Assembly (NCBI RefSeq): GCF_000723205.1
Contig: NZ_HG315671.1
Span: 1,647,351 to 1,711,350 of the forward strand
DNA length: 64,000 nt
From: Formosa agariphila KMM 3901
GTDB taxonomy: Bacteria; Bacteroidota; Bacteroidia; Flavobacteriales; Flavobacteriaceae
Direction of reading: 5' to 3'
A program made the translations under genes and the position numbers. The notes beneath the pieces were generated by a model. That model was not told the DNA's origin and ran no database searches. It was given only the letters and a program-made list of their open reading frames with translations. Below are positions 35,364 to 43,683 of the stretch, one piece after another (positions within the stretch are counted from its first letter, which is position 1; every line of letters starts with the position of its first letter).

Positions 35364-38147
35364 TTAAATTTTATCTTTTAAGTATTTTGCAGTTACGCTA
35401 TTCTTATTTTTAACGAGTTCTTCTGGAGTTCCAAAAGCAACAATTTCGCCACCATATTCACCGCCACCAGGACCAAGATCTATAATATAATCGGCGCATT
35501 TTATAAGTTCTAAATTATGCTCTACAACAATTATAGAGTGTCCTTTTTCAATTAATGCTCTAAAGGATTTTAAAAGTTTCTGAATATCATGAAAATGTAA
35601 TCCTGTTGTAGGCTCATCGAAAATGAATAAGGCTTTTTCTTTAGTGTTTCCTTTGCCTAAAAAAGTTGCCAACTTAATACGTTGTGCTTCTCCTCCAGAA
35701 AGGGTAGAAGAGCTTTGACCCAAAGTTACATATCCTAAACCAACATCTTGAAGTGGTTGTAACTTATTCTTTATTTTGGTTTCCTTATATAAATCGAAAA
35801 ATGCAATCGCATCATCTATAGTCATATTTAAAATATCGTCTATAGATTTATCCTGAAACGTTACTTCTAAGACTTCTTTTTTAAAACGCTTTCCGTTGCA
35901 AGTTTCACATTGTAAATGCACATCTGCCATAAATTGCATCTCTATAGTAACTTCACCTTCTCCTTTACAGGTTTCACAACGTCCGCCATCTACATTAAAA
36001 GAAAAATGCTTGGCTTTATAATCACGTATTTTACTTAGTTTTTGGTTGGCATATAAGTTTCTAATATCGTCGTATGCCTTAACATAGGTTACAGGATTAG
36101 AACGAGACGAACGACCAATAGGATTTTGATCAATAAACTCTATGTTTTTTATAGTACTATAATTCCCTTTTAATTCTGAAAATTGTCCAGGTTTGTCTCC
36201 GAATCCTGTTAGTTCTTTTTGAATGGCAGGATACAAGATTTTTTTAACCAATGTACTTTTTCCACTTCCAGATACCCCCGTTACTACGGTAAGCATATTT
36301 AAAGGAAATACAGCATTTACATTTTTTAGATTATGTTCGCGGGCACCAAAAATTTCTATTTGATATTTTGAAGTTAGACGTTTTTTAGGCACCTTAATTT
36401 CCATATCACCATTTAGATATTTGGCCGTTAAAGATTCCGAATTTAATATATCTTGATAGGTTCCTGTAGCAACAACTTCACCTCCAAATGTACCGGCTTC
36501 AGGTCCGATATCTATAATTTCGTCAGCAGCTTGCATGATGTCTTCGTCGTGTTCTACTACAATAACAGTGTTTCCTAAATCGCGTAAGGCTTTTAAAACG
36601 CCAATTAAGCGTTCAGTATCTTTTGGGTGCAATCCAATACTTGGTTCATCTAGTATATACATAGACCCAACCAAACTACTTCCTAAAGATGTGGCTAAAT
36701 TTATACGCTGACTTTCACCACCAGACAAGGTGTTAGAACGTCTGTTAAGCGTTAAATAATTTAAGCCGACATTCGATAAAAATTCTAAACGACTATTGAT
36801 TTCTTTCAATAATCGATTTGAAATTTTTGTGTCATTTTCATTCAGTTCTAGCTGACCAAAAAAAGCTGCTAATTTATCTAAAGGTAATTCTACTAAATCG
36901 GTAATGGTTTTTCCTCCAATTTTAACGTAATTCGCTTCAATACGTAAACGTTTCCCTTGGCACGTTTTACATTTTGTTTTTCCGCGATAGCGAGAAAGCA
37001 TAACACGGTTCTGAATTTTATAAGCTTTAGCTTCTAATTCGGCAAAGAAACTCGATAAACCTTCAAAATACTGATTTCCATTCCAAACGAGTTGTTTCTG
37101 GGCATCAGTCAATTCAAAATAAGGTTTATGAATTGGGAAGTTGAATTTATGAGAGTTATTAACCAATTGGTCTCTGTACCAACTCATACTTTCGCCTCGC
37201 CATGGGAAAATTGCATTTTCAAAAACGGAAAGTGCTGTATTAGGTACTACTAAATCATCGTCTATACCTACAACATCGCCATAACCCTCGCAAGTAGGAC
37301 AAGCACCATAAGGGTTATTAAAGCTAAATAAATGGACATTGGGTTCTAAAAATGTAATGCCATCTAATTCATAATTATTACTAAAGGTACGTGTTGTATT
37401 GTCACTTAAAGCTTGAATAGAACAGGTTCCTTTTCCTTCGTAAAAAGCGGTTTGCACAGCATCGGCTAATCGATTAAAGAAATCTTCATTATCTCTAAAA
37501 ATAATACGATCTACAACCAGTTCTATAGTTTCTACTTTGGCATCGTCAGGAGCATCTTCAATACGTAGAACATTATCGTCAATTTTAATTCTAGCGTAAC
37601 CTTGTTGCTTTAAAGCATTCAATTTATCTTTTAATTCTCTACCTTCTTCAAGAATAATTGGGGCAAGGAGTAATAATTTGTCACCATCTTGAAATGTTTT
37701 TACATACGAGATTACATCGGAAACGGTATCTTTTTTTACTTCATGACCTGAAACAGGGGAGTAGGTGCGACCAATTCTAGCAAATAACAATTTTAAGTAA
37801 TCGTAAATTTCTGTTGTAGTTCCAACTGTAGACCTCGGATTGGTAGAGTTCACTTTTTGCTCTATGGCAATGGCTGGAGCTATACCTTTTATATAATCTA
37901 CTTTTGGCTTATTAAGTCGGCCTAAAAATTGTCTAGCATAACTAGATAAGCTTTCAACATAACGACGTTGACCTTCTGCATACAAAGTGTCGAAAGCTAA
38001 ACTTGATTTTCCAGATCCAGAAAGACCTGTAATTACAACAAGTTTGTTTCTAGGAATTACGACATCTATATTTTTCAAGTTGTGCAATTTTGCACCTTTA
38101 ATAATGATGTTTTGTTTAGGGTTTACTTCAGAAAGATTAATACTCAT
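35364..38147 (-). CDS. uvrA: Excinuclease ABC subunit A
   Basis: A 927-residue damage-recognition ATPase of nucleotide excision repair. Walker A GLSGSGKSSL at 41-50 and GVSGSGKSTL at about 625, two ABC signature LSGGESQRI/LSGGEAQRI motifs. The C-terminal zinc finger (CETCKGEGEV..CETCNGKRF) and CKTCQGKR are present. The first zinc module has only its second CxxC (ACPTC); the first pair is replaced by ELDGI in FSNNYELDGITFLEP. Length normal. Divergent from the sigma factor gene, 239 bases. Confidence 0.97.
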   Translation of the reverse strand: MSINLSEVNPKQNIIIKGAKLHNLKNIDVVIPRNKLVVITGLSGSGKSSLAFDTLYAEGQRRYVESLSSYARQFLGRLNKPKVDYIKGIAPAIAIEQKVNSTNPRSTVGTTTEIYDYLKLLFARIGRTYSPVSGHEVKKDTVSDVISYVKTFQDGDKLLLLAPIILEEGRELKDKLNALKQQGYARIKIDDNVLRIEDAPDDAKVETIELVVDRIIFRDNEDFFNRLADAVQTAFYEGKGTCSIQALSDNTTRTFSNNYELDGITFLEPNVHLFSFNNPYGACPTCEGYGDVVGIDDDLVVPNTALSVFENAIFPWRGESMSWYRDQLVNNSHKFNFPIHKPYFELTDAQKQLVWNGNQYFEGLSSFFAELEAKAYKIQNRVMLSRYRGKTKCKTCQGKRLRIEANYVKIGGKTITDLVELPLDKLAAFFGQLELNENDTKISNRLLKEINSRLEFLSNVGLNYLTLNRRSNTLSGGESQRINLATSLGSSLVGSMYILDEPSIGLHPKDTERLIGVLKALRDLGNTVIVVEHDEDIMQAADEIIDIGPEAGTFGGEVVATGTYQDILNSESLTAKYLNGDMEIKVPKKRLTSKYQIEIFGAREHNLKNVNAVFPLNMLTVVTGVSGSGKSTLVKKILYPAIQKELTGFGDKPGQFSELKGNYSTIKNIEFIDQNPIGRSSRSNPVTYVKAYDDIRNLYANQKLSKIRDYKAKHFSFNVDGGRCETCKGEGEVTIEMQFMADVHLQCETCNGKRFKKEVLEVTFQDKSIDDILNMTIDDAIAFFDLYKETKIKNKLQPLQDVGLGYVTLGQSSSTLSGGEAQRIKLATFLGKGNTKEKALFIFDEPTTGLHFHDIQKLLKSFRALIEKGHSIIVVEHNLELIKCADYIIDLGPGGGEYGGEIVAFGTPEELVKNKNSVTAKYLKDKI

Positions 38148-38246
38148 AGCGTCTTTTAGGTCTAGTTTTCAAAGATAACATAAGTATTTCAGCTAAGAAA
38201 GTAGAATGTTGTCCTTTAAAATGTTAAAAAAAATATAAATAATATT

Positions 38247-38278
38247 TTGTGATTTGTATAAGAATATTTATATATTTG
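38247..38278 (+). promoter_or_regulatory. Complete Bacteroidota promoter for the sigma factor gene
   Basis: TTG (38247-38249 in TTTTG), 21-base spacer, TATATTTG (38271-38278). The 5' leader before the ATG at 38387 would be about 100 bases long. No leader structure is obvious. Confidence 0.65.
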
Positions 38279-38386
38279 ACCAAATAATTCAAACAAAATA
38301 CAGCCTATACTGCACCTTTACTTTTAAAACATTTTAACCCAAGTACAGAAGATTAACACCCTTCCTTGTCTTAAAAGTAATTGACT

Positions 38387-38971
38387 ATGCAAAAAGAACT
38401 TATCACCGACGCTGTGTTAGTAAGCAACTATATTAAAGGAAACGAACAGGCTTTAGAAACCCTTATTATAAGGCATAAGCAAAAGATTTATAGCTTTATT
38501 TATTCTAAAGTATACGATAGGGATGTGGCTGAAGATATTTTTCAGGACACGTTTATAAAAGTTATAAATACTCTTAAAATGGGGAATTATAACGAAGAAG
38601 GTAAATTTATTCCTTGGGTTATGCGCATCTCTCACAACCTTGTTATAGATTATTTTAGAAAAAACAACCGCATGCCTAAATTCGATAATTCTGGTGAATT
38701 TAGTATTTTTTCAATTTTAAGTGATTCGTCTTTAAATGCAGAGAAACAAATTATTAAAGATCAAGTAGAATTAGACGTAAGACGCTTAATTGACGAACTA
38801 CCTGAAGATCAAAAAGAAGTGATTTTGATGCGCATGTATAACGATATGAGTTTTAAAGAAATTTCGGATAAAACAGGGGTAAGTATAAACACAGCACTAG
38901 GTAGAATGCGTTATGCACTAATTAATATGCGGAAATTGATTGAAAAAAATAATATGGTTTTAACAAATTAG
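38387..38971 (+). CDS. RNA polymerase ECF-type sigma factor
   Basis: 194 residues from the ATG at 38387; a TTG two codons upstream is also open. Region 2 is DVAEDIFQDTFIKVINTLKM...PWVMRISHNLVIDYFRKN (about 48-103), region 4 is LPEDQKEVILMRMYNDMSFKEISDKTGVSINTALGRMRYAL (about 141-181). It is a group IV sigma factor that recognises promoters distinct from housekeeping ones. No anti-sigma gene follows; instead a 46-codon ORF comes 54 bases downstream, in the same direction. Confidence 0.9.
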   Translation: MQKELITDAVLVSNYIKGNEQALETLIIRHKQKIYSFIYSKVYDRDVAEDIFQDTFIKVINTLKMGNYNEEGKFIPWVMRISHNLVIDYFRKNNRMPKFDNSGEFSIFSILSDSSLNAEKQIIKDQVELDVRRLIDELPEDQKEVILMRMYNDMSFKEISDKTGVSINTALGRMRYALINMRKLIEKNNMVLTN

Positions 38972-39025
38972 TATAATAAACACATTTAAATGCCGTTATA
39001 ATATTAATAACTTAAAATATTATAC

Positions 39026-39166
39026 ATGGATAAACTCTACCCTAAGACTACAAGTCAAATTAAATTAGCACCAAAAAAAGAAACTTTAAAGTTTCTGTTA
39101 GATTATTCTAAAGCATTAAAAGTTATAGATGTTAAAACCGAAAAGTTTAAAGTTATTTTAAACTAA
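39026..39166 (+). CDS. 46-residue protein downstream of the sigma factor
   Basis: ORF from ATG at 39026 to TAA at 39164-39166. Basic N-terminus (MDKLYPKTTSQIKLAPKKET) followed by LKFLLDYSKALKVIDVKTEK and an end FKVILN. Highly charged, one amphipathic helix likely. It lies between the sigma factor and a strong terminator, so it is probably the second gene of that operon and might modulate it. No family recognised. Confidence 0.65.
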   Translation: MDKLYPKTTSQIKLAPKKETLKFLLDYSKALKVIDVKTEKFKVILN

Positions 39167-39206
39167 AAACAAAAAAGTCCTGATTTAATTAGGACTTTTT
39201 TGTTTT
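39166..39206. terminator. Strong bidirectional terminator
   Basis: Arms AAAACAAAAAAGTCCT and AGGACTTTTTTGTTTT, loop of nine, between the 46-codon gene and nth. It overlaps the end of nth by its right arm. Confidence 0.85.
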
Positions 39207-39848
39207 GTAATAGTTATCTATTACAGTTTTTCTACCAATTGTTTTTGTAATAATATCTTTATCTAAATCCCAGCCTCGTGCTGGTGAAAATTGACGTCCA
39301 TACCAAATTATTTGTAAATGTAAATCGTTCCATAATTCTTCTGGAAATAAACGTTTGGCATCTTTTTCGGTTTGTACCACATTTTTTCCACTACTTAAAT
39401 TCCACCGATACATGAGTCTCTGAATATGTGTATCTACAGGAAAAGCCGGAATTCCGTAGGCTTGAGATAAAACTACAGCTGCTGTTTTATGTCCAACAGC
39501 AGGTAATTCTTCTAATGCTTCATAAGTTCTAGGCACTTCACCATTATGTTTATCAATTAAAATCTGCGACAATCCATGAATCCCTTTACTTTTCATAGGA
39601 GATAAGCCAACGGGTCTAATTATATCTCGAATTTCATCAACAGTAAGTTTTACCATGTCGTACGGGTTATCTGCTTTTTCAAATAAAAGCGGTGTAATCT
39701 GGTTTACACGAACGTCTGTACTTTGTGCCGACATTAAAACGGCAATTAATAATGTATATGGGTCTTTATGATCTAAAGGAATTGGAATTTCAGGATATAA
39801 ATCTTTTAGGGTATTTATAACAAACTCTACTTTTTCTTGTTTAGTCAT
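39189..39848 (-). CDS. nth: Endonuclease III-like DNA glycosylase lacking the Fe-S cluster
   Basis: A 219-residue HhH-GPD glycosylase/AP lyase of base excision repair. The HhH hairpin is LPAVGHKTAAVVL (115-127) with the catalytic Lys121; the catalytic Asp139 is in FPVDTH. The usual C-x6-C-x2-C-x5-C cluster loop is absent: after HLQIIWYGRQFSPARGWDLD the sequence has no cysteine, and the whole protein contains none. Length is close to E. coli Nth, so the end is intact but rewritten. Divergent from bcp, which starts 29 bases away. Confidence 0.9.
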   Translation of the reverse strand: MTKQEKVEFVINTLKDLYPEIPIPLDHKDPYTLLIAVLMSAQSTDVRVNQITPLLFEKADNPYDMVKLTVDEIRDIIRPVGLSPMKSKGIHGLSQILIDKHNGEVPRTYEALEELPAVGHKTAAVVLSQAYGIPAFPVDTHIQRLMYRWNLSSGKNVVQTEKDAKRLFPEELWNDLHLQIIWYGRQFSPARGWDLDKDIITKTIGRKTVIDNYYKTKKS

Positions 39849-39853
39849 TATTG

Positions 39854-39861
39854 TATTTTTG
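39854..39861 (+). promoter_or_regulatory. Bacteroidota -7 box for bcp
   Basis: TATTTTTG, 16 bases upstream of the bcp ATG. Confidence 0.45.
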
Positions 39862-39877
39862 AATAAATTATAATATT

Positions 39878-40330
39878 ATGACAACTTTAAAAATAGGAGA
39901 TAAGGCTCCAGATTTTTCTGCCAAAGATCAAGATGGCAATATAATTTCTTTAAATGATTATAAAGGTAAAAAATTAGTGATTTTTTTCTATCCAAAAGCG
40001 AGTACACCTGGTTGTACAGTAGAAGCTTGTAATCTTAGAGATAATTTTGAACGTTTTAAAGCGTTAAATTACGAAATTCTTGGTGTAAGCGCTGATAGTG
40101 AAAAACGTCAGACAAATTTTAGAAACAAACACAAATTTCAATATCCGTTATTGGCAGACGACGACAAGACGGTTATTAATGCATTTGGAATTTGGGGACC
40201 TAAAAAGTTTATGGGTCGTGAGTACGATGGTATTCACAGAACTACATTTGTAATTAATGAAGAAGGTGTTATTGAAGACATCATCTTAAAAGTAAAAACA
40301 AAAGCACACGCCGAACAAATTTTAGATTAA
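39878..40330 (+). CDS. bcp: Thioredoxin-dependent thiol peroxidase (Bcp/PrxQ)
   Basis: A 150-residue atypical 2-Cys peroxiredoxin. The pair Cys46 and Cys51 in STPGCTVEACNLRD forms the C-x4-C of the PrxQ group. It reduces peroxides with thioredoxin. Its stop overlaps the stop of the convergent lipoprotein gene by four bases. Confidence 0.95.
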   Translation: MTTLKIGDKAPDFSAKDQDGNIISLNDYKGKKLVIFFYPKASTPGCTVEACNLRDNFERFKALNYEILGVSADSEKRQTNFRNKHKFQYPLLADDDKTVINAFGIWGPKKFMGREYDGIHRTTFVINEEGVIEDIILKVKTKAHAEQILD

Positions 40331-41244
40331 AACTCTGGTGTTACATAACGCTCATCTTGAGTAGAGCTATCATCTAAAGTTCCTAAATTAAATATATCTT
40401 GACTCACACCGGGCAATTGAATGTTGGTTAAAATTGTACTAACCTCGTAAGATTGCTCAATGGTGTGTTGTCTATATGCCGTTGCTGGTACAGTATTGGC
40501 AACTTCCGGATTTAAATAATCGGCACCTACACTACTAAATGTAATATCGTTTGCTGGATTTTGATCCTGACTTTTATTTTCTTCATCTCGCGTTAATACT
40601 CCGTCTCCATCATCATCATCATCTAAATAATCAGGAATACCATCAGCATCAGTATCTAAAGAATTTACAAAACCTTCTCCATCTATATAATTAGGAGATT
40701 CACTACTGGTTTTTATATTATCGCCATCGTCATCATCGTCTAAATAGTCTGGAATACCATCGCCATCCGTATCTGTCGGGTTGGTACTTGGGTCGTTGTC
40801 TCCATCTAAATTTTCATCTTCAACATCTGCAGGAATGCCATCATTATCATCTTCAGTCAATATTGTAGTAATAGTAGCCACACCAGATGTACTCTCTAAA
40901 TCGCTAATAATTGTAACATCTGAAGGCGGTACGTCGTTACAGAAAAAATCATCTGGATCGGCGTTATAAGATCTGTAATTAAATGGGTTAGAAGAGCTAA
41001 TATCTATTGTTGTAACCAGTGTATTATCTTCTCCAACTTCTAATAAATCCTCTAGTGTAAGTGCTGGAGATGTAATTTGTAAGGACAAAGACTCATAAGG
41101 ATCAGATTCTATATTGTAGAATACCAATTCGCCACAACTTTCGTAGGTATAATCAAAATCAAAATCAACTATAATAATATCGCCATCATCACAAGATAAA
41201 AATGTGAAAAGACTTAGAAAAATAATGAATGATAACTTACGCAT
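40327..41244 (-). CDS. Lipoprotein with thrombospondin type 3-like calcium repeats
   Basis: A 305-residue secreted lipoprotein. Signal peptide MRKLSFIIFLSLFTFLSC with lipobox Cys18. Residues about 130-225 have repeats of DTDGDGIPDYLDDDDDGD type, twice in full, with related EDNDGIPADVEDENLDGDND between them; these are Asp-rich calcium-binding type 3 repeats. N-terminal part is a beta-like domain with no recognised family. Attached to the outer membrane. Convergent with bcp and divergent from the desulfurase gene. Confidence 0.75.
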   Translation of the reverse strand: MRKLSFIIFLSLFTFLSCDDGDIIIVDFDFDYTYESCGELVFYNIESDPYESLSLQITSPALTLEDLLEVGEDNTLVTTIDISSSNPFNYRSYNADPDDFFCNDVPPSDVTIISDLESTSGVATITTILTEDDNDGIPADVEDENLDGDNDPSTNPTDTDGDGIPDYLDDDDDGDNIKTSSESPNYIDGEGFVNSLDTDADGIPDYLDDDDDGDGVLTRDEENKSQDQNPANDITFSSVGADYLNPEVANTVPATAYRQHTIEQSYEVSTILTNIQLPGVSQDIFNLGTLDDSSTQDERYVTPEF

Positions 41245-41297
41245 AGAAATGTATTTAATCGCAAAAATAATGATTTGACAAATTATAACTAGACTTA

Positions 41298-41327
41298 TTG
41301 AAAATAATTTTATTTGAAGTAATTTTG
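41298..41327 (+). promoter_or_regulatory. Complete Bacteroidota promoter directly at the desulfurase ATG
   Basis: TTG (41298-41300), 19-base spacer, TAATTTTG (41320-41327), ending only four bases before the ATG at 41332. Transcription starts would fall at or right beside the start codon, so the mRNA may be leaderless. Confidence 0.6.
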
Positions 41328-41331
41328 CAAC

Positions 41332-42492
41332 ATGAAAAAGGTGTATTTTGATAGTGCTGCAACCACTAAAATTAGGGAAGAAGTTATAGTTAAGATGTCT
41401 GATGTTATGACTACGGTTTATGGTAATCCATCGTCATCTCATAGTTTTGGAAGGTCTTCTAAAACCTTGGTTGAAACGGCTAGAAAGACTATTGCTAAGC
41501 AGTTAAATGTTTCAGAATCAGAAATAGTGTTTACCTCTGGAGGCACCGAGGCCGATAATTTAGTGCTTTTAAGTGTTGTTAAAAATTTGGGAGTAAAACG
41601 AATTATCACTTCTAAAATTGAACATCATGCGGTTTTACATACTGTAGATTTTTTAGTTGAAACAGAAGGTGTTTCGGTGGAATATGTGAAATTAGATAAG
41701 CATGGTGTAGTAGATTATTCAGATTTACAGCGACTTCTTAACGCTTCTGAAAAACAAACTCTAGTAAGCCTGATGCATATTAATAATGAAATAGGTTCTA
41801 TTTTAGATTTAAAGCGTACGGCAGAACTTTGTAAGTTGAATAATGCTTTATTTCATAGTGACACCGTGCAATCTATTGGGCATTACGAGTTGGATTTAAA
41901 AGCAATTCCTATAGATTTTTTGGCGTGTAGTGGACATAAATTTCATGGACCTAAAGGTGTTGGATTTGTTTTTATTAGAAAACATTCTGGTTTACACGCT
42001 ATGATTCATGGTGGTGAACAGGAACGTGGACTAAGAGCAGGCACAGAGGCTGTACATAATATAGTAGGCTTAGAAACTGCGTTTAAGTTGGCTTATCAAA
42101 ATTTAATCGAAGAACGAGATGCAGTTATAGAATTGAAGCGTTATTTTATTTCGGAATTAGAATTAGCTTTTCCTGAAGCTACATTTAATGGCGATTCTTC
42201 AAATTTAGAACATAGCGCTTATACGATGCTAAATGTATGTTTCCCTTTTGATGCAAGTAAAACGCAATTGCTATTATTTCAATTAGATTTAAAAGGAATC
42301 GCTTGTTCTAGAGGAAGTGCATGCCAAAGTGGTAGCCAGAAAGGGTCGCATGTATTGGCTGAAATTTTAAATGAAGCAGATTTTAAAAAACCATCTCTTC
42401 GATTTTCTTTTTCACATTATAACACAAAAGACGAAGTTGATTATGTTATAGAGGCTTTAAAAGCATTTTCTACTACTGCTAATAAGAACTAA
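41332..42492 (+). CDS. Cysteine desulfurase (NifS/IscS family)
   Basis: A 386-residue PLP enzyme that removes sulfur from cysteine for Fe-S cluster or tRNA thiolation. PLP lysine Lys203 in CSGHKFHGPKG, catalytic Cys331 in SRGSACQSGS, GGTEADN at 70-76 and HNxE-type motif HINNEIG (149-155). No scaffold (iscU, sufBCD) genes are adjacent. It resembles the NifS-like class more than SufS, but the exact acceptor is not clear. Confidence 0.92.
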   Translation: MKKVYFDSAATTKIREEVIVKMSDVMTTVYGNPSSSHSFGRSSKTLVETARKTIAKQLNVSESEIVFTSGGTEADNLVLLSVVKNLGVKRIITSKIEHHAVLHTVDFLVETEGVSVEYVKLDKHGVVDYSDLQRLLNASEKQTLVSLMHINNEIGSILDLKRTAELCKLNNALFHSDTVQSIGHYELDLKAIPIDFLACSGHKFHGPKGVGFVFIRKHSGLHAMIHGGEQERGLRAGTEAVHNIVGLETAFKLAYQNLIEERDAVIELKRYFISELELAFPEATFNGDSSNLEHSAYTMLNVCFPFDASKTQLLLFQLDLKGIACSRGSACQSGSQKGSHVLAEILNEADFKKPSLRFSFSHYNTKDEVDYVIEALKAFSTTANKN

Positions 42493-42509
42493 ATTTGAAA
42501 ATCTGAATT

Positions 42510-43091
42510 TTATCCGTGAATCGTTTGGCTTTTACTTAAATCTCTCATGATTTCAGCTTCAAAATCTAATAGGCTTTGCCATTTTTCATTCACTTCATCT
42601 TTATCGCCGTACTGTCTAGCAAATCCTAAAAACATGGTGTAATGATTAGCTTCGCTTACCATAAGTTTTCGGTAAAATTCTGCTAATGATTTATCTTCTA
42701 ATTCTTCAGATAATAATCTGAAGCGTTCACAACTTCTTGCTTCAATTAATGCGGCATACAATAAACGATGTACTAATTGTGTGGTTCTGCTTCCACCTTT
42801 AGGAAAGAAGGTTATTAATTTTAGAACATATTCATCTTTTCTATCACGCCCTAAAACCCAACCGTTTTCTAAGATTAAGTCGTGAACCATTTTAAAATGA
42901 CTGATTTCTTCTTTAACTAAAGCAACCATTTCCTGAACCAATTCGGTGTATTCAGGGAAACTTACAATTAATGAAATGGCCGTACTCGTTGCTTTTTGTT
43001 CGCAATAGGCATGATCGGTTAATATGTCTTCAACATTTTTTTCTACAATATTAACCCATCTTGGATCTGTTGGTAATTTTAAGCCTAGCAT
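42510..43091 (-). CDS. miaE: tRNA hydroxylase MiaE-like protein
   Basis: A 193-residue ferritin-like diiron protein from the ATG at 43091 (MLGLKLPTDPRWVNIVEKN); the open frame upstream belongs to the neighbouring gene and is rejected. Diiron ligands are offered by EEISHFKMVH and SEANHYTMFL (E-x2-H pairs), and EARSCERFRLLSEEL is a family motif. MiaE hydroxylates ms2i6A at tRNA position 37 in gamma-proteobacteria. It is the third gene after dnaX and the small lipoprotein, with a gap of four bases. Confidence 0.88.
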   Translation of the reverse strand: MLGLKLPTDPRWVNIVEKNVEDILTDHAYCEQKATSTAISLIVSFPEYTELVQEMVALVKEEISHFKMVHDLILENGWVLGRDRKDEYVLKLITFFPKGGSRTTQLVHRLLYAALIEARSCERFRLLSEELEDKSLAEFYRKLMVSEANHYTMFLGFARQYGDKDEVNEKWQSLLDFEAEIMRDLSKSQTIHG

Positions 43092-43095
43092 ACGT

Positions 43096-43683
43096 TTAAA
43101 TTTTAGTTGTTGTTTCGGTGATTTTAAAATCACCTTGTTTTGAAATAGTAAGTAGAAATGATTTGTTGATAGAAGCATCTTCTGGTTTACTATAAAAAAT
43201 ATTAAAAATTACGGAGTCTTTAGAAAAATCTTGACTGTCATCTATCCATATACTTTTTAATATATAAGAATCTAATAGTTTAGAAGTATCATTTCTATGG
43301 TGTTGTATAAAGCCTTTAGAAATGGTTTCATTAAATAAAATTTTATCATCTAGAGTAACCAATACATTAGCATTTGCATTTCTGTAAAGTATTTTCGTAT
43401 TGTAACTTGTGTGAGCATTGGAGGTTAAAATATTCGTTTTCATATCAACAAATGTTTTAACACGAATAGTATATCCCGTACTTAGAATAGTATCCGTAAT
43501 GGTTTCAGAATAGTGTTCTGGAAAGTATTTTATACGTTCTGCAAAAGAGGTAAGTCTGTTTTTATCTTCTAAAATTTGCAATGATTTTACATGTGTTTTA
43601 TCTCGACCATCGCAACTAGAAAAGATGATGATAGTAAGTATAAATAAAAAGTATACTATTTTGTTAATTAGCGAATTAAACAT
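43096..43683 (-). CDS. Putative lipoprotein of unknown function
   Basis: 195 residues. Signal and lipobox IIIFSSC with Cys24 suggest export and lipid attachment. The rest is beta-rich (TILSTGYTIRVKTFVDM, LYRNANANVLVTLDD, SVIFNIFYSK) and has no recognised domain. It overlaps the dnaX stop by eight bases and ends four bases before miaE, so dnaX, this gene and miaE form one transcript. Why a lipoprotein is coupled to dnaX is unknown. Confidence 0.7.
   Translation of the reverse strand: MFNSLINKIVYFLFILTIIIFSSCDGRDKTHVKSLQILEDKNRLTSFAERIKYFPEHYSETITDTILSTGYTIRVKTFVDMKTNILTSNAHTSYNTKILYRNANANVLVTLDDKILFNETISKGFIQHHRNDTSKLLDSYILKSIWIDDSQDFSKDSVIFNIFYSKPEDASINKSFLLTISKQGDFKITETTTKI

Noticed and set aside
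38053-38178. Frame opposite the uvrA start as a leader gene
   Set aside because: It is the antisense of the conserved uvrA N-terminus.
43092-43178. N-terminal extension of miaE
   Set aside because: It would overlap the lipoprotein gene by 83 bases; the protein starts as expected at the ATG at 43091 (MLGLKLPTDPRW).
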